Assembly: GCA_936924235.1 (NCBI GenBank)
Contig: CAKZHN010000480.1
Coordinates: forward strand, 1-9,828
Direction of reading: 5' to 3'
From: an uncultured Rhodoplanes sp.
GTDB taxonomy: Bacteria > Pseudomonadota > Alphaproteobacteria > Rhizobiales > Xanthobacteraceae
DNA length: 9,828 bases
Under the pieces are notes generated by a model that worked only from the letters and a program-made list of their open reading frames with translations, searched no databases and was not told where the DNA came from. Both the position numbers and the translations under genes were made by a program. Each line of letters starts with the position of its first letter. Position 1 is the stretch's first letter. Below, piece by piece: positions 1-6,052 of this stretch.

Positions 1-1
1 G

Positions 2-319
2 TTGCCGGCCGCATCTGCATTCGTCTCGACGCAAAGCCTCGCCGCGCCGCCGCCTGACCCGAAATCCTGCGAGCCGGGCGCGATTTCGCGCGTCGATCCA
101 TCGATGAAGCCGCCCGGCACGACGGGCAAGAACGAGCCGAGCACCACCGGCAGCGCCCAGAACGAGAACCTGAGCGACAAGCTGGCCCGCAGCGACGGCG
201 TGCTCTGCCCGCCGCGCGTCGATCCGGAAATGACCGCGCCGCCGCCCGGCGGCGGCAAGACACCGATCATTCCGCCGCCTGGAAGCCCCGGCGGCGACCC
301 GAACGTGCAGCCAAAATAG
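2..319 (+). CDS. Proline-rich exported hypothetical protein, 5'-truncated by the window edge
   Basis: The frame is open from the first bases and stops at TAG 317-319, giving 105 visible residues. The first visible residues (AASAFVSTQSLAA before PPPDPKSC) look like the end of a signal peptide with an A-x-A-type cleavage site, so the true start lies left of the window; the TTG at base 2 is only the first possible start in view. The remainder is low-complexity and rich in Pro, Gly, Asp and Lys. It has two Cys (PKSCEPG and GVLCPP) that could form one periplasmic disulfide, and ends in PPPGSPGGDPNVQPK. Small secreted proteins of this style, with NLSDKLA followed by a Cys-Pro-Pro segment, are common hypotheticals in Bradyrhizobium-like genomes. 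No catalytic motif is visible and function is unknown. About 28 bases separate it from the tRNA promoter, with no clear terminator between them. Confidence 0.7.
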   Translation: MPAASAFVSTQSLAAPPPDPKSCEPGAISRVDPSMKPPGTTGKNEPSTTGSAQNENLSDKLARSDGVLCPPRVDPEMTAPPPGGGKTPIIPPPGSPGGDPNVQPK

Positions 320-347
320 GGATAAAGACGGCAGGCACGCCGGGCGC

Positions 348-376
348 TTGACAGATTTTCGTGAGCCTCCCTATAT
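348..376 (+). promoter_or_regulatory. Housekeeping sigma-70-type promoter for tRNA-Met
   Basis: A perfect -35 hexamer TTGACA (348-353) is followed by a 17-base spacer and CTATAT (371-376), the form typical of strong alphaproteobacterial stable-RNA promoters. The expected transcription start, near 383, lies about 45 bases before the mature tRNA 5' end, leaving a short leader for RNase P to remove. Confidence 0.75.
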
Positions 377-427
377 CGCGGCCGTTCCGGCGCTCCTGCG
401 CCGGACGGCGTGGTAGCTCTGCGTCAT

Positions 428-504
428 GGCGGGGTAGCTCAGCTGGTTAGAGCGGCGGAATCATAATCCGTAGGTCGGAGGTTCAAGTCCTCTCCCCGCT
501 ACCA
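428..504 (+). tRNA. tRNA-Met (CAT), elongator type
   Basis: The 77 bases fold into a full cloverleaf. The acceptor stem is 428-434 with 494-500 (first pair G-T). The D stem GCTC/GAGC is 437-440 with 450-453. The anticodon stem is 455-459 with 467-471 around a 7-base loop with CAT at 462-464. The T stem is 477-481 with 489-493 around TTCAAGT. The discriminator A is at 501 and CCA is encoded at 502-504. CAT also serves initiator tRNA and tRNA-Ile2. The paired acceptor start and overall sequence match the alphaproteobacterial elongator Met tRNA better than the initiator, which has an unpaired first base and a run of G-C pairs in the anticodon stem. The gene is solitary and has its own promoter at 348-376. 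Confidence 0.93.
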
Positions 505-534
505 ACGCCTTCAATCCGCTACTAACGCCTTCAA
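496..534 (+). repeat. Tandem duplication of the tRNA-Met 3' end (two 19-base copies)
   Basis: Bases 496-514 and 516-534 are the same 19-mer with one mismatch (C503 against T523). The first copy covers the last acceptor-stem bases and CCA of the tRNA plus ten flanking bases. This could be replication slippage or a trace of an integration event at the tRNA 3' end. No integrase gene is seen nearby. Confidence 0.7.
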
Positions 535-605
535 CGCGCCCTCGGGCGGCATCTGCTGCCCGGTGAGCCCGGCCGGCCGCTCCTTCACTTTCGATTCTCT
601 CCCGA

Positions 606-632
606 TTGCCTTCCGGTTGGACCAGAAGGCAA
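606..632. promoter_or_regulatory. Near-complete 27-base dyad upstream of the hydrolase
   Basis: TTGCCTTC (606-613) and GAAGGCAA (625-632) are perfect inverted copies. Inside them GGT (615-617) pairs with ACC (621-623), so almost the whole 27 bases are symmetric. The element ends 61 bases before the hydrolase ATG and could be an operator for a dimeric repressor or a hairpin in the 5' leader. The symmetry is visible; the role is inferred. The rest of 535-693 shows no gene and no convincing promoter hexamers. Confidence 0.45.
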
Positions 633-693
633 CATTCAGGTCAGTCCACGGGACGACGCGACGAAATCCCGGGACCCAGTGGGAGGGACTCGC

Positions 694-1485
694 ATGGAGA
701 CGTCACGACGGACACTGCTGGCGGCAGGCGCGGCACTCGCCACCACGGCCGGGGTCCAGGCGGCACGCGCGCAGAGCGCGCCCCGAACCTTCGTGCTGGT
801 GCATGGCTCCTGGCACGGCGGCTGGTGCTGGCGGCGGGTCGCCGACCGGCTCGAGAAGCGCGGCCACAAGGTATTCACGCCGACGCTCACCGGGCTCGGC
901 GAGCGTGTCCACCTGCTGAACGCCGCCGTCGATCTCAACACCCACGTCACCGACGTGGTGAACCTGATCAAGTTCGAGGGCCTGGAAAACATCGTCCTGG
1001 TCGGCCACTCCTATGCCGGTGCAGTGATCACGGGCGTCGCCGAGCAGGCTTTGCCTTCGATCGGCTCGATCGTGTTCGTCGACGCCTTCCTGCCGGTCAA
1101 CGGCGACACCATGCTGTCGATGACCACGGAAGCCTTGCGCGCGGCGACGCTCGCCGCGCAACAGAAGGGCGAGATTTCGCGGCCGATGCCGCCCGCGGCG
1201 GCGTTCCAGGTCAACGAAAAGGATCGGGCCTGGGTCGATTCCAAGCTCACGCCGCAACCGCTCGGGCCGTCGCTCACGCCGATCAAGTTCACCGGCGCGC
1301 GCGACAAGGTGGCGAAGAAAACCTACATCCGCGCCGTGAACTATCCGCAGCCGGCGTTCGACAAGTGGCTGGCGCAATGCAAGGCGGACGCCAGTTGGCG
1401 CACCCACGGCGTCGAAGGCAGCGGCCACGACATCATGGTCGACAAGCCCGACGAACTGACCGAGTTGCTGCTGGGCGCGGCATAA
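694..1485 (+). CDS. Exported alpha/beta-hydrolase (esterase of the EstC / methyl-esterase-like group)
   Basis: A 263-residue alpha/beta-hydrolase-fold protein, probably a carboxylester hydrolase acting on a small ester in the periplasm. Residues 1-26 form a twin-arginine-like leader (SRRTLLAAG, hydrophobic stretch, ARA before Q27). HGSWHGGW (37-44) is the oxyanion-hole HG motif. The nucleophile elbow is GHSYAG (104-109) with Ser106, the likely acid is Asp130 in VDAFLP, and the likely base is His245 in GSGHDIMVDKP. This arrangement and length match plant methyl-esterase/hydroxynitrile-lyase-like proteins and bacterial EstC or pyrethroid-hydrolase-like enzymes; the substrate cannot be read from sequence. 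ATG 694 is preferred because GGGAGGG (681-687) stands 6 bases before it; an upstream in-frame GTG at 679 overlaps that site. It converges on the VOC gene across a 54-base gap, where GCCGC-TTC-GCGGC (1527-1539) makes a small hairpin without a T-run. Confidence 0.88.
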   Translation: METSRRTLLAAGAALATTAGVQAARAQSAPRTFVLVHGSWHGGWCWRRVADRLEKRGHKVFTPTLTGLGERVHLLNAAVDLNTHVTDVVNLIKFEGLENIVLVGHSYAGAVITGVAEQALPSIGSIVFVDAFLPVNGDTMLSMTTEALRAATLAAQQKGEISRPMPPAAAFQVNEKDRAWVDSKLTPQPLGPSLTPIKFTGARDKVAKKTYIRAVNYPQPAFDKWLAQCKADASWRTHGVEGSGHDIMVDKPDELTELLLGAA

Positions 1486-1539
1486 CGTTCCGCGCCCCGT
1501 GCGAGTAACTCCCGCCGCGTGAAGCCGCCGCTTCGCGGC

Positions 1540-2349
1540 CTACAGCGGCCCCGGCCGCTCGTTCAACTCGATCGAAGCGCCCCACGGATCGTGGATGAAG
1601 GTGAGCTTGCTGCCGTTCGGCGCGGTCGCCACCGGCCGGTCGAGCTTGATGCCCCCCGCTTCGAGCCGCTTCACGGTCTCGTCCATGCTCTTCACATCGA
1701 ACCCGATGTGATCGAGCGTGCGGCCGAGCGTCGGCACGGTCGGCTTGTCGGTCTTGGTGAAGGCGAGCTCGGCGCCCGGAATGTAGGCGGTGAGGAAGTT
1801 GCCGCGCTTGCCGGGCTTGGCGTTGAAGTGCTTGCCGTACCAGGCCTGGATCTCCGGCATCTGGGCCTCGGGCACATACCAATGCACATGGTGGTGCTTG
1901 ATCGGTTCCTTCTGGTCCTTGTCCTCGAGGATCTCGATGCGCACGCCGTCGGGCGTCATGACGAAAGCCTGGTCGGTTCGGCCGTTGGTGCCGGGCAGCA
2001 CCGGCACGCCGGCCTCTTTCCACTTGGTGACGGCGGCCTGCACGTTCGGCACCAGGAAGCCGACGTGATTGATCACGCTGTCGACCGTGCCGCCGGTCGC
2101 GGGCGGCGTGCCGGGGCGCAGGTGAAGGAACACGTTGATGCCGGGCACGTTCACGATCTCGAAATCGCCCGGCTTGATGGCGGTGCCGCCCATCGCCACC
2201 AGGATCTTCTTATTGGCCTCGACATCCTTCGAGTTGAGATGCCAATGGCCCATCGTGACGCCGGCATCGTTGAACGGCGCGCGCTGCGCCGACGCCGGGC
2301 CGGTGGCCGCGAGCAGGATCGCGGCCGTGCCGAGCACGAAATGTTTCAT
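1540..2349 (-). CDS. Exported two-domain VOC (glyoxalase/bleomycin-resistance fold) protein
   Basis: A 269-residue protein with a Sec signal peptide (MKHFVLGTAAILLAATGPASA, cleavage after A21) followed by four beta-alpha-beta-beta-beta modules, that is, two VOC domains. The modules begin near GHWHLN (34-39), INHVGF (93-98), HHHVHWYV (152-159) and LDHIGFDV (212-219). Possible metal ligands in the usual VOC positions are H95 and E139 (RIEILED) in the first half, and H154 or H156, E194, H214 and E261 (SIELNE) in the second. The family includes dioxygenases, lyases and isomerases, so the reaction is unknown. An exported member is less usual than a cytoplasmic one. ATG 2349 is chosen over an ATG at 2382 because GGGGAGG lies just upstream of it and the signal peptide then begins at residue 1. 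It faces the esterase tail to tail and is not in its operon. Confidence 0.87.
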   Translation of the reverse strand: MKHFVLGTAAILLAATGPASAQRAPFNDAGVTMGHWHLNSKDVEANKKILVAMGGTAIKPGDFEIVNVPGINVFLHLRPGTPPATGGTVDSVINHVGFLVPNVQAAVTKWKEAGVPVLPGTNGRTDQAFVMTPDGVRIEILEDKDQKEPIKHHHVHWYVPEAQMPEIQAWYGKHFNAKPGKRGNFLTAYIPGAELAFTKTDKPTVPTLGRTLDHIGFDVKSMDETVKRLEAGGIKLDRPVATAPNGSKLTFIHDPWGASIELNERPGPL

Positions 2350-2450
2350 GGTCGCCTCCCCAGGATTTCGCGGCCCGTGCAATGCGGATCCGCTGATCGG
2401 ATGAGGCTACAACTCCGGCGGCAGGTGCGGGAAGGGCCGAATACCTCTCA

Positions 2451-2488
2451 AAACGAAACGGGCGCCGCGGATGCAGCGCCCGTCGTTT
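2451..2488. terminator. Intrinsic terminator (probably bidirectional) after the 68-residue gene
   Basis: ACGGGCGC (2458-2465) pairs perfectly with GCGCCCGT (2476-2483) around a 10-base loop. The outer AAACG (2451-2455) pairs with CGTTT (2484-2488), leaving a two-base bulge. Read on the minus strand, the stem is followed by GTTTCGTTTTG. It begins about 34 bases past the stop of the minus-strand gene at 2522-2728. It lies 109 bases upstream of the VOC start, where it would insulate the two transcripts. Confidence 0.65.
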
Positions 2489-2521
2489 GAGATGATCGCC
2501 GTGGCGGCGACCGGCCGGCAA

Positions 2522-2728
2522 CTACCAGAGGTTGGTCGCGATGCCGCTGCCGAGCGTTCCCGGGAGCATGTCGCCGAGGTTGGCGTTCTGCGTGCTCACG
2601 GTTTTCGGCGCGACGAGATCGCGTGCAATGGATTCGCTGCGCGCAAACGACAGCGCGGTAACGACGACGAGGGCGAGAGTCGCGCCAGCGGCGACCTTTC
2701 TCAGGCTCCTGACATTGGTGTCCGACAT
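2522..2728 (-). CDS. Small single-pass membrane or exported hypothetical protein
   Basis: A 68-residue protein, not recognised. It has a short basic N-terminus (MSDTNVRSLRK), one hydrophobic stretch (about residues 13-28, AAGATLALVVVTALSF), then a polar tail rich in Asn, Ser and Gly (SESIARDLVAPKTVSTQNANLGDMLPG). The hydrophobic part may be an uncleaved anchor or a signal peptide; ending in A-x-S it has no strong cleavage site. The start is well supported: AGGAG stands 7 bases before ATG 2728 on the minus strand. A clear terminator follows at 2451-2488, so it is probably transcribed alone. Two perfect hairpins lie 80-135 bases upstream. There are no catalytic residues to interpret. Confidence 0.72.
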   Translation of the reverse strand: MSDTNVRSLRKVAAGATLALVVVTALSFARSESIARDLVAPKTVSTQNANLGDMLPGTLGSGIATNLW

Positions 2729-3114
2729 AACAGGTCTCCTTCAATTCTCCGGAGCAGCGGGGAGCGGTCGCCCGCCTAGGCGCTGCCCGGCCTTACGTTT
2801 CGAAAGCACGGGAATCCTTTCCCGTTGCCGGTGAAGTAGTGCTGTCTTGTGCGTCGCACAAGAGCGCGGTCTGGTTCAGGTAAATATCAGGCCCGGCAGA
2901 GGTATTTTCATCCGGCCGGATACGCTCCGGCATGCTCGGGACATGCTACGGGCGGGCCTTTGGCGAGGAAATTGTTCCCTTTTGGCGGAGAAATCGGATG
3001 ATCCGTTGCCCGGCTGTGCGGGAAGTCACACCTCGCCGACAAGAAAACGTGACCACGCTGGCCGCCGCTTCCACCCTCCCCTGGAAGGGGAGGGTGGGCA
3101 CCGCCGACGTTGCG
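2729..3114. other. Non-coding stretch with two hairpins upstream of the 68-residue gene
   Basis: I see no convincing gene here. It contains ACGGGAA/TTCCCGT (2808-2814 with 2819-2825, 4-base loop) and CTTGTGC/GCACAAG (2846-2852 with 2856-2862, 3-base loop). Both are perfect 7-bp stems that would fall in the 5' leader or promoter region of the minus-strand gene starting at 2728. A longer REP-like palindrome lies at 3071-3097. No clear -35/-10 pair could be picked for the 2728 gene. Confidence 0.5.
3071..3097. repeat. REP-like palindrome, perfect 12-bp stem
   Basis: CCACCCTCCCCT (3071-3082) and AGGGGAGGGTGG (3086-3097) are perfect inverted copies with a GGA loop. CCCTCCCC...GGGGAGGG palindromes are dispersed intergenic repeats in Bradyrhizobium and Rhodopseudomonas genomes, which is the most likely identity. 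It sits 17 bases past the stop of the minus-strand gene at 3115-3345 and may also end or protect that transcript, although no T-run follows on either strand. Confidence 0.7.
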
Positions 3115-3345
3115 TCAGACGTGGCGTTGCTTTGGCTCCCAGAGATCCGGGCTCAGGTTGCTGCGCGCCAGCGCCGTGTCGGCCAGCGCGTCTTCGTCGC
3201 GGAGTCCGTTCGCGACCGCGGCGCCGATCTCCTCGACGAGCCGCTGCGTCAGCTCGATGGTCGGCTGCGCGACCGGCAGCTTGTCGAGCGCCTTGAGATA
3301 GGCTTCGGCCATCACATCCAGCTCATCGGGGCTGTACATCCGCAT
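3115..3345 (-). CDS. Small helical hypothetical protein with an EcfG-type promoter
   Basis: A 76-residue acidic, mostly alpha-helical protein (MRMYSPDELDVMAEAYLKAL...). I do not recognise a named family. It has no signal peptide or membrane segment, so it is predicted cytoplasmic. The pattern of two amphipathic helices (about 8-24 and 29-52) around a short Pro-containing turn resembles small conserved hypotheticals of Rhizobiales. ATG 3345 is preferred: GAGGCAGG ends 6 bases before it. A TTG at 3351 and an ATG at 3339 are less well placed. It is divergent from the Bug gene at 3498. A perfect GGAAC-N16-CGTT lies on the minus strand 49-73 bases upstream, which predicts induction by the general stress sigma factor EcfG; this is inference from the promoter alone. 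Confidence 0.72.
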   Translation of the reverse strand: MRMYSPDELDVMAEAYLKALDKLPVAQPTIELTQRLVEEIGAAVANGLRDEDALADTALARSNLSPDLWEPKQRHV

Positions 3346-3393
3346 TTCCAACCTGCCTCAATTTCCAACGCTTCAGACGCGCTCGGTCCAAAT

Positions 3394-3418
3394 AACGCGT
3401 GTTGCAGCGCAGCGTTCC
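3394..3418 (-). promoter_or_regulatory. EcfG (general stress sigma factor) promoter, perfect consensus
   Basis: On the minus strand GGAAC (3418 to 3414) is followed by exactly 16 bases and CGTT (3397 to 3394), the alphaproteobacterial EcfG/sigma-T consensus. The expected start, near 3387, leaves a leader of about 42 bases before ATG 3345, including its ribosome binding site. Orientation, spacing and position all agree with driving the 76-residue gene. Confidence 0.7.
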
Positions 3419-3497
3419 CGCCGCACTTTCGAATTTTTGTGATGCGCCGTCATGATAGCGTGACGCCAACGCACAGAAATTTCGGGAAGGGAACTTT

Positions 3498-4490
3498 ATG
3501 CGGGCAATGGGAATGGCACTCGTGATGGGTGGTGCGCTGATGCTGCCGGCGCCGCAATCGGCGCGCGCCGAGGAACCCGCGAGTCATTATCCGAGCAAGC
3601 CCGTGACCTTCGTGGTGCCGTTCGCGCCGGGCGGCTCGACCGGCCTGATCGCGCGCATCATCGGCCAGAAGCTCGAGCAGCGGCTCGGCAAGCCGTTCAT
3701 CGTCGACCATCGCGCGGGCGGCGGCGGGGTGCCGGCCGTGAACGCGGTCGCCCACGGCACGCCGGACGGCTACACCATCATGATGGCGTCGAGCACCGCG
3801 CTCGCCATCAACATCAATGTGCGAAAGAGCCTGCCCTACGATCCGCGCAAGGACATCACGCCGATCTCGCTGATCGCGCGGATGCCCTACGTGCTGGTGG
3901 TCAATCCGGACCTGCCGGTGCACTCGGTCGCCGACCTAGTCAAGCTCGCGCGCGACAAGCCCGGCGGGCTCTCTTTCGCATCGGTCGGCCCCGGCACCAT
4001 CCACCATCTCAACGGCGAGCTGTTCAAGCAGACCTTCGGCCTCGACGTGGTGCACGTGCCCTACAAGGGCACCGCGCCGGCGCTGCAGGACGTCGCCGGC
4101 GGCCATGTGCAGTTCATGTTCGCCGACGTGCCGCCCGCCAAGGCGCTGGTGCTCGGCGGCAAGGTGCGCGCGCTCGGCGTCACCACGCTGGAGCGCGTGC
4201 AGGCGCTGCCCGACCTGCCGCCGCTCTCCGAGGTGGGCATCCCGGGCTACAACACCGCGTCATGGCATTCGATCTCGACCGCGGCGGGCGTGCCCAAGGA
4301 CATCGTCGACAAGCTCGCCGGCGAGATCCGCGAGGTGATGAAGGAGCCCGACGTGCAGCAGTTGCTGTTGGAGGATGGTGCCGTGCCGCAGGTGTCGCCG
4401 CCGCCGGAGGAGTTCAAGAGGTTCGTCGACAGCGAGATCACGCGCTGGGGCGAGCTGGTGGAGAAGGCCGGGATCCTGCACAGCCAGTAG
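3498..4490 (+). CDS. Bug-family (TctC-like) tripartite tricarboxylate transporter substrate-binding protein
   Basis: A 330-residue periplasmic solute receptor of the Bug/TctC family, which bind small carboxylates such as citrate, aspartate, nicotinate or aromatic acids for TctAB-type uptake. The signal peptide is residues 1-24 (cleavage SARA before EE). The mature protein begins with the family hallmark YPSKPVTFVVPFAPGGSTG (31-49). It continues with GKPFIVDHRAGGGG (64-77), DGYTIMM (90-96), YDPRKDITPISL (114-125), GLSFASVGPGT, VVHVPYKGTAPALQD and QVSPPPEEFKRF near the C-terminus. Length is normal for the family. ATG 3498 follows GAAGGGA with a good gap. The ligand cannot be told. No tctA or tctB gene is adjacent, which is usual for this expanded family. 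A CGTCA/TGACG dyad (3448-3465) stands 33 bases upstream. Confidence 0.92.
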   Translation: MRAMGMALVMGGALMLPAPQSARAEEPASHYPSKPVTFVVPFAPGGSTGLIARIIGQKLEQRLGKPFIVDHRAGGGGVPAVNAVAHGTPDGYTIMMASSTALAININVRKSLPYDPRKDITPISLIARMPYVLVVNPDLPVHSVADLVKLARDKPGGLSFASVGPGTIHHLNGELFKQTFGLDVVHVPYKGTAPALQDVAGGHVQFMFADVPPAKALVLGGKVRALGVTTLERVQALPDLPPLSEVGIPGYNTASWHSISTAAGVPKDIVDKLAGEIREVMKEPDVQQLLLEDGAVPQVSPPPEEFKRFVDSEITRWGELVEKAGILHSQ

Positions 4491-4529
4491 CGCGGCCGCC
4501 GGCATGACAGAAGCGGCTATCCTGGCGAA

Positions 4530-5729
4530 CTACGTTCCGATTGCAGCAATCGGGAACGAGATGTTTGCGACCAGTCCCGCACGCTGCCAATCGTATTCGA
4601 CATTGCCATCGTGCTGGCCAACCATCCGGCGCACCAGCTCGCTGCCGAAACCATGGCTTTGAACGGCGTTTTCAATCGGCGGGCCGTGACGTTCTTTCCA
4701 CTCGAATTCCAGGTTGCCTTCTCGAAGGCGCCACACGACGCTCACCCGGCCGTCCTCGACTTTCAGGGCGCCGTATTTTGCGGCGTTCGTCGCCATTTCG
4801 TGAAAGATCAGGGCAATGGCGTTGGACGCCCGCTCGCCGCACCGCAGCTCCGGTCCTTCGATGGAGAAACGCCGCGCGCCTTCGGGGGAAAGATCCTCGT
4901 GAGGCTGGGCAATCTTTTCGATGAGGTCTCTGAGGCTGGAGCTCGGCGCGGACACGCCCTCCTCGCTGAACTCCCGGCGAACCAGCGCATGGGCATGGGC
5001 CATGGCGCGCATGCGGCCGGACAACAGGGTCGACATCTCCTTTGGCGTCGTGGCGCTTTTTGCGGTGAGGCGGATCATGCCATCCGTCATGGCGAACAAA
5101 TTCTTGACCCGGTGGGTCATCTCCCGGGTCAGGATCACCTGTTCGTCCAGCGCGGCTTGGAGCTTCTGCTCCGTGCGCAGCATGCGAAGCGCGATCGCCA
5201 CAAACGAGGCCAGCTCGGTCGTGGCGCGTGCGTGCTCGCGGTGAAAGTGTTCGTCCTTGTCGGAGACGATCCACAATGTGCCGGTCGGCTCCTTGCGGTC
5301 GATATGGAGGGGAACCAGTAGAACTTCCGGCAGCGTGACGTCGCACGCGGCAATCCAGTCATAGCCGCGCTCGGAGTATGCGGTCAGGACCGGTGCGTCC
5401 ATGTCGAGGACAATCCCGCAGGGGCTGAAATTCCGGGGTGTGGTCGCCCCCGTGAAGCGGGCGAGCGTGCCGGTGAGGTGATGCCAGCGAAAAACGCCGG
5501 GCGCCGGATTTTCCTCCAGGAGGCTCAAGCCCGCCGAGACCCCCTCGGCCATCTCCATCGCGAGGCTGACGAACTTCGGGAGGACTTGCGCCGGATCATC
5601 CGCCATCAGCGCGGCGATCTCCTGCAGCGCTCGCTTTTCCCTGAGAAGGTCAATTTTTCCCGGATTTCGCCGATCGAGCTGCTCGGTGATGAAGACATCC
5701 GGCATGTTGGGCGCGATGGCCTGGAGCAT
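4530..5729 (-). CDS. GAF-HWE sensor histidine kinase (orphan)
   Basis: A 399-residue soluble kinase that would autophosphorylate on His and pass phosphate to a response regulator. Residues 27-185 look like a GAF sensor domain (PLHIDRKEPTGTLWIVSDK, then DEHFHREHARATTELASFVAIALRML), joined by a coiled linker to the H-box EMTHRVKN with phospho-acceptor His206. The HWE signature follows: SGRMRAMAHAHALV (237-250), N-box FHEMATNAAKYGAL (309-322) with His310 and Asn315, W344-K-E346, and the glycine motif GFGSELV (360-366). There is no transmembrane segment and no receiver domain. The ATG at 5729 has GAGAAGG just upstream. It converges on the Bug gene with a 39-base gap, and no response regulator is nearby. 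HWE kinases in this group often feed PhyR of the general stress response; that role is possible here but unproven. Confidence 0.9.
   Translation of the reverse strand: MLQAIAPNMPDVFITEQLDRRNPGKIDLLREKRALQEIAALMADDPAQVLPKFVSLAMEMAEGVSAGLSLLEENPAPGVFRWHHLTGTLARFTGATTPRNFSPCGIVLDMDAPVLTAYSERGYDWIAACDVTLPEVLLVPLHIDRKEPTGTLWIVSDKDEHFHREHARATTELASFVAIALRMLRTEQKLQAALDEQVILTREMTHRVKNLFAMTDGMIRLTAKSATTPKEMSTLLSGRMRAMAHAHALVRREFSEEGVSAPSSSLRDLIEKIAQPHEDLSPEGARRFSIEGPELRCGERASNAIALIFHEMATNAAKYGALKVEDGRVSVVWRLREGNLEFEWKERHGPPIENAVQSHGFGSELVRRMVGQHDGNVEYDWQRAGLVANISFPIAAIGT
4534..4557. terminator. Possible hairpin at the 3' end of the kinase gene
   Basis: GTTCCGATTG (4534-4543) pairs with CAATCGGGAAC (4547-4557) with a single bulged G and a 3-base loop. 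It overlaps the last codons of the kinase (IAAIGT) and lies in the convergent junction with the Bug gene. There is no T-run, so it may stabilise 3' ends rather than terminate. Confidence 0.3.
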
Positions 5730-5854
5730 GACACCTTCTCTCCCGCGCGGATACCCGCCGAGGGGACCTGCCAGCGTACCAGCTAACGGGCGGCGCGGCC
5801 ATGCGCCTTCGCGTCACCGCCGCAACCGGGGAGCTGGTGCGCTGCGTCAAGAGA

Positions 5855-5870
5855 CACAGGGCGCCCTGTG
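5855..5870. promoter_or_regulatory. Perfect 16-base palindrome upstream of the kinase
   Basis: CACAGGGCGCCCTGTG is fully self-complementary with no spacer, 126 bases upstream of the kinase ATG. A spacer-free dyad of this length suits a dimeric DNA-binding protein, but the distance is long and no cognate regulator is in view. Confidence 0.35.
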
Positions 5871-5995
5871 AGGCCAGGCTGCGACGGCCAATGCGCGGTA
5901 CCGGTCATTGCGGTCCCAGCCGCCGCGCTGCAACCGCTCGCCGAACCAGGCGCAGGCGCAGTGAATTGTTGGACGTGTTCCAGTCAAACAGTGTC

Positions 5996-6032
5996 CCAGG
6001 CCTTCAATGCCCAGGCCTTCAATGCCCAGGCC
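5996..6032. repeat. 15-base tandem repeat, about 2.5 copies
   Basis: CCAGGCCTTCAATGC occurs at 5996-6010 and again, identical, at 6011-6025; a third partial copy CCAGGCC follows at 6026-6032. It lies 20-57 bases past the stop of the minus-strand Bug gene and is a likely replication-slippage site. Confidence 0.85.
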
Positions 6033-6052
6033 ATCACGGCCAGGCGCGACGG

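Larger units (their letters stand above)
5730..6052. other. Non-coding stretch between the kinase and the second Bug gene
   Basis: No gene is convincing here. It holds the kinase upstream region with a perfect 16-base palindrome (5855-5870), and a 15-base tandem repeat (5996-6032) just past the Bug stop. No clear promoter hexamers for the kinase were identified. Confidence 0.45.

Noticed and set aside
606..1508. Long plus-strand open frame of 300 codons over the esterase
   Set aside because: It is the +1 shadow of the esterase at 694-1485: Arg/Ala/Gly-rich translation without domains, while the other frame has a complete catalytic triad.
1527..1539. GCCGC-TTC-GCGGC hairpin between the convergent esterase and VOC genes
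   Set aside because: Only a 5-bp stem and no T-run on either strand; too weak to list as a terminator.
1519..2490. Long plus-strand open frame opposite the VOC gene
   Set aside because: Antisense shadow in GC-rich DNA; its translation is Arg/His/Leu-rich with no motif, and the minus strand encodes a clear VOC protein.
2932..3525. Plus-strand frame of 197 codons
   Set aside because: It runs through the REP-like palindrome and antisense to the 76-residue gene, has no ribosome site, and ends inside the Bug gene.
5996..6032. Possible CRISPR-like repeat
   Set aside because: Units are directly tandem with no spacers and no cas genes are in the window.
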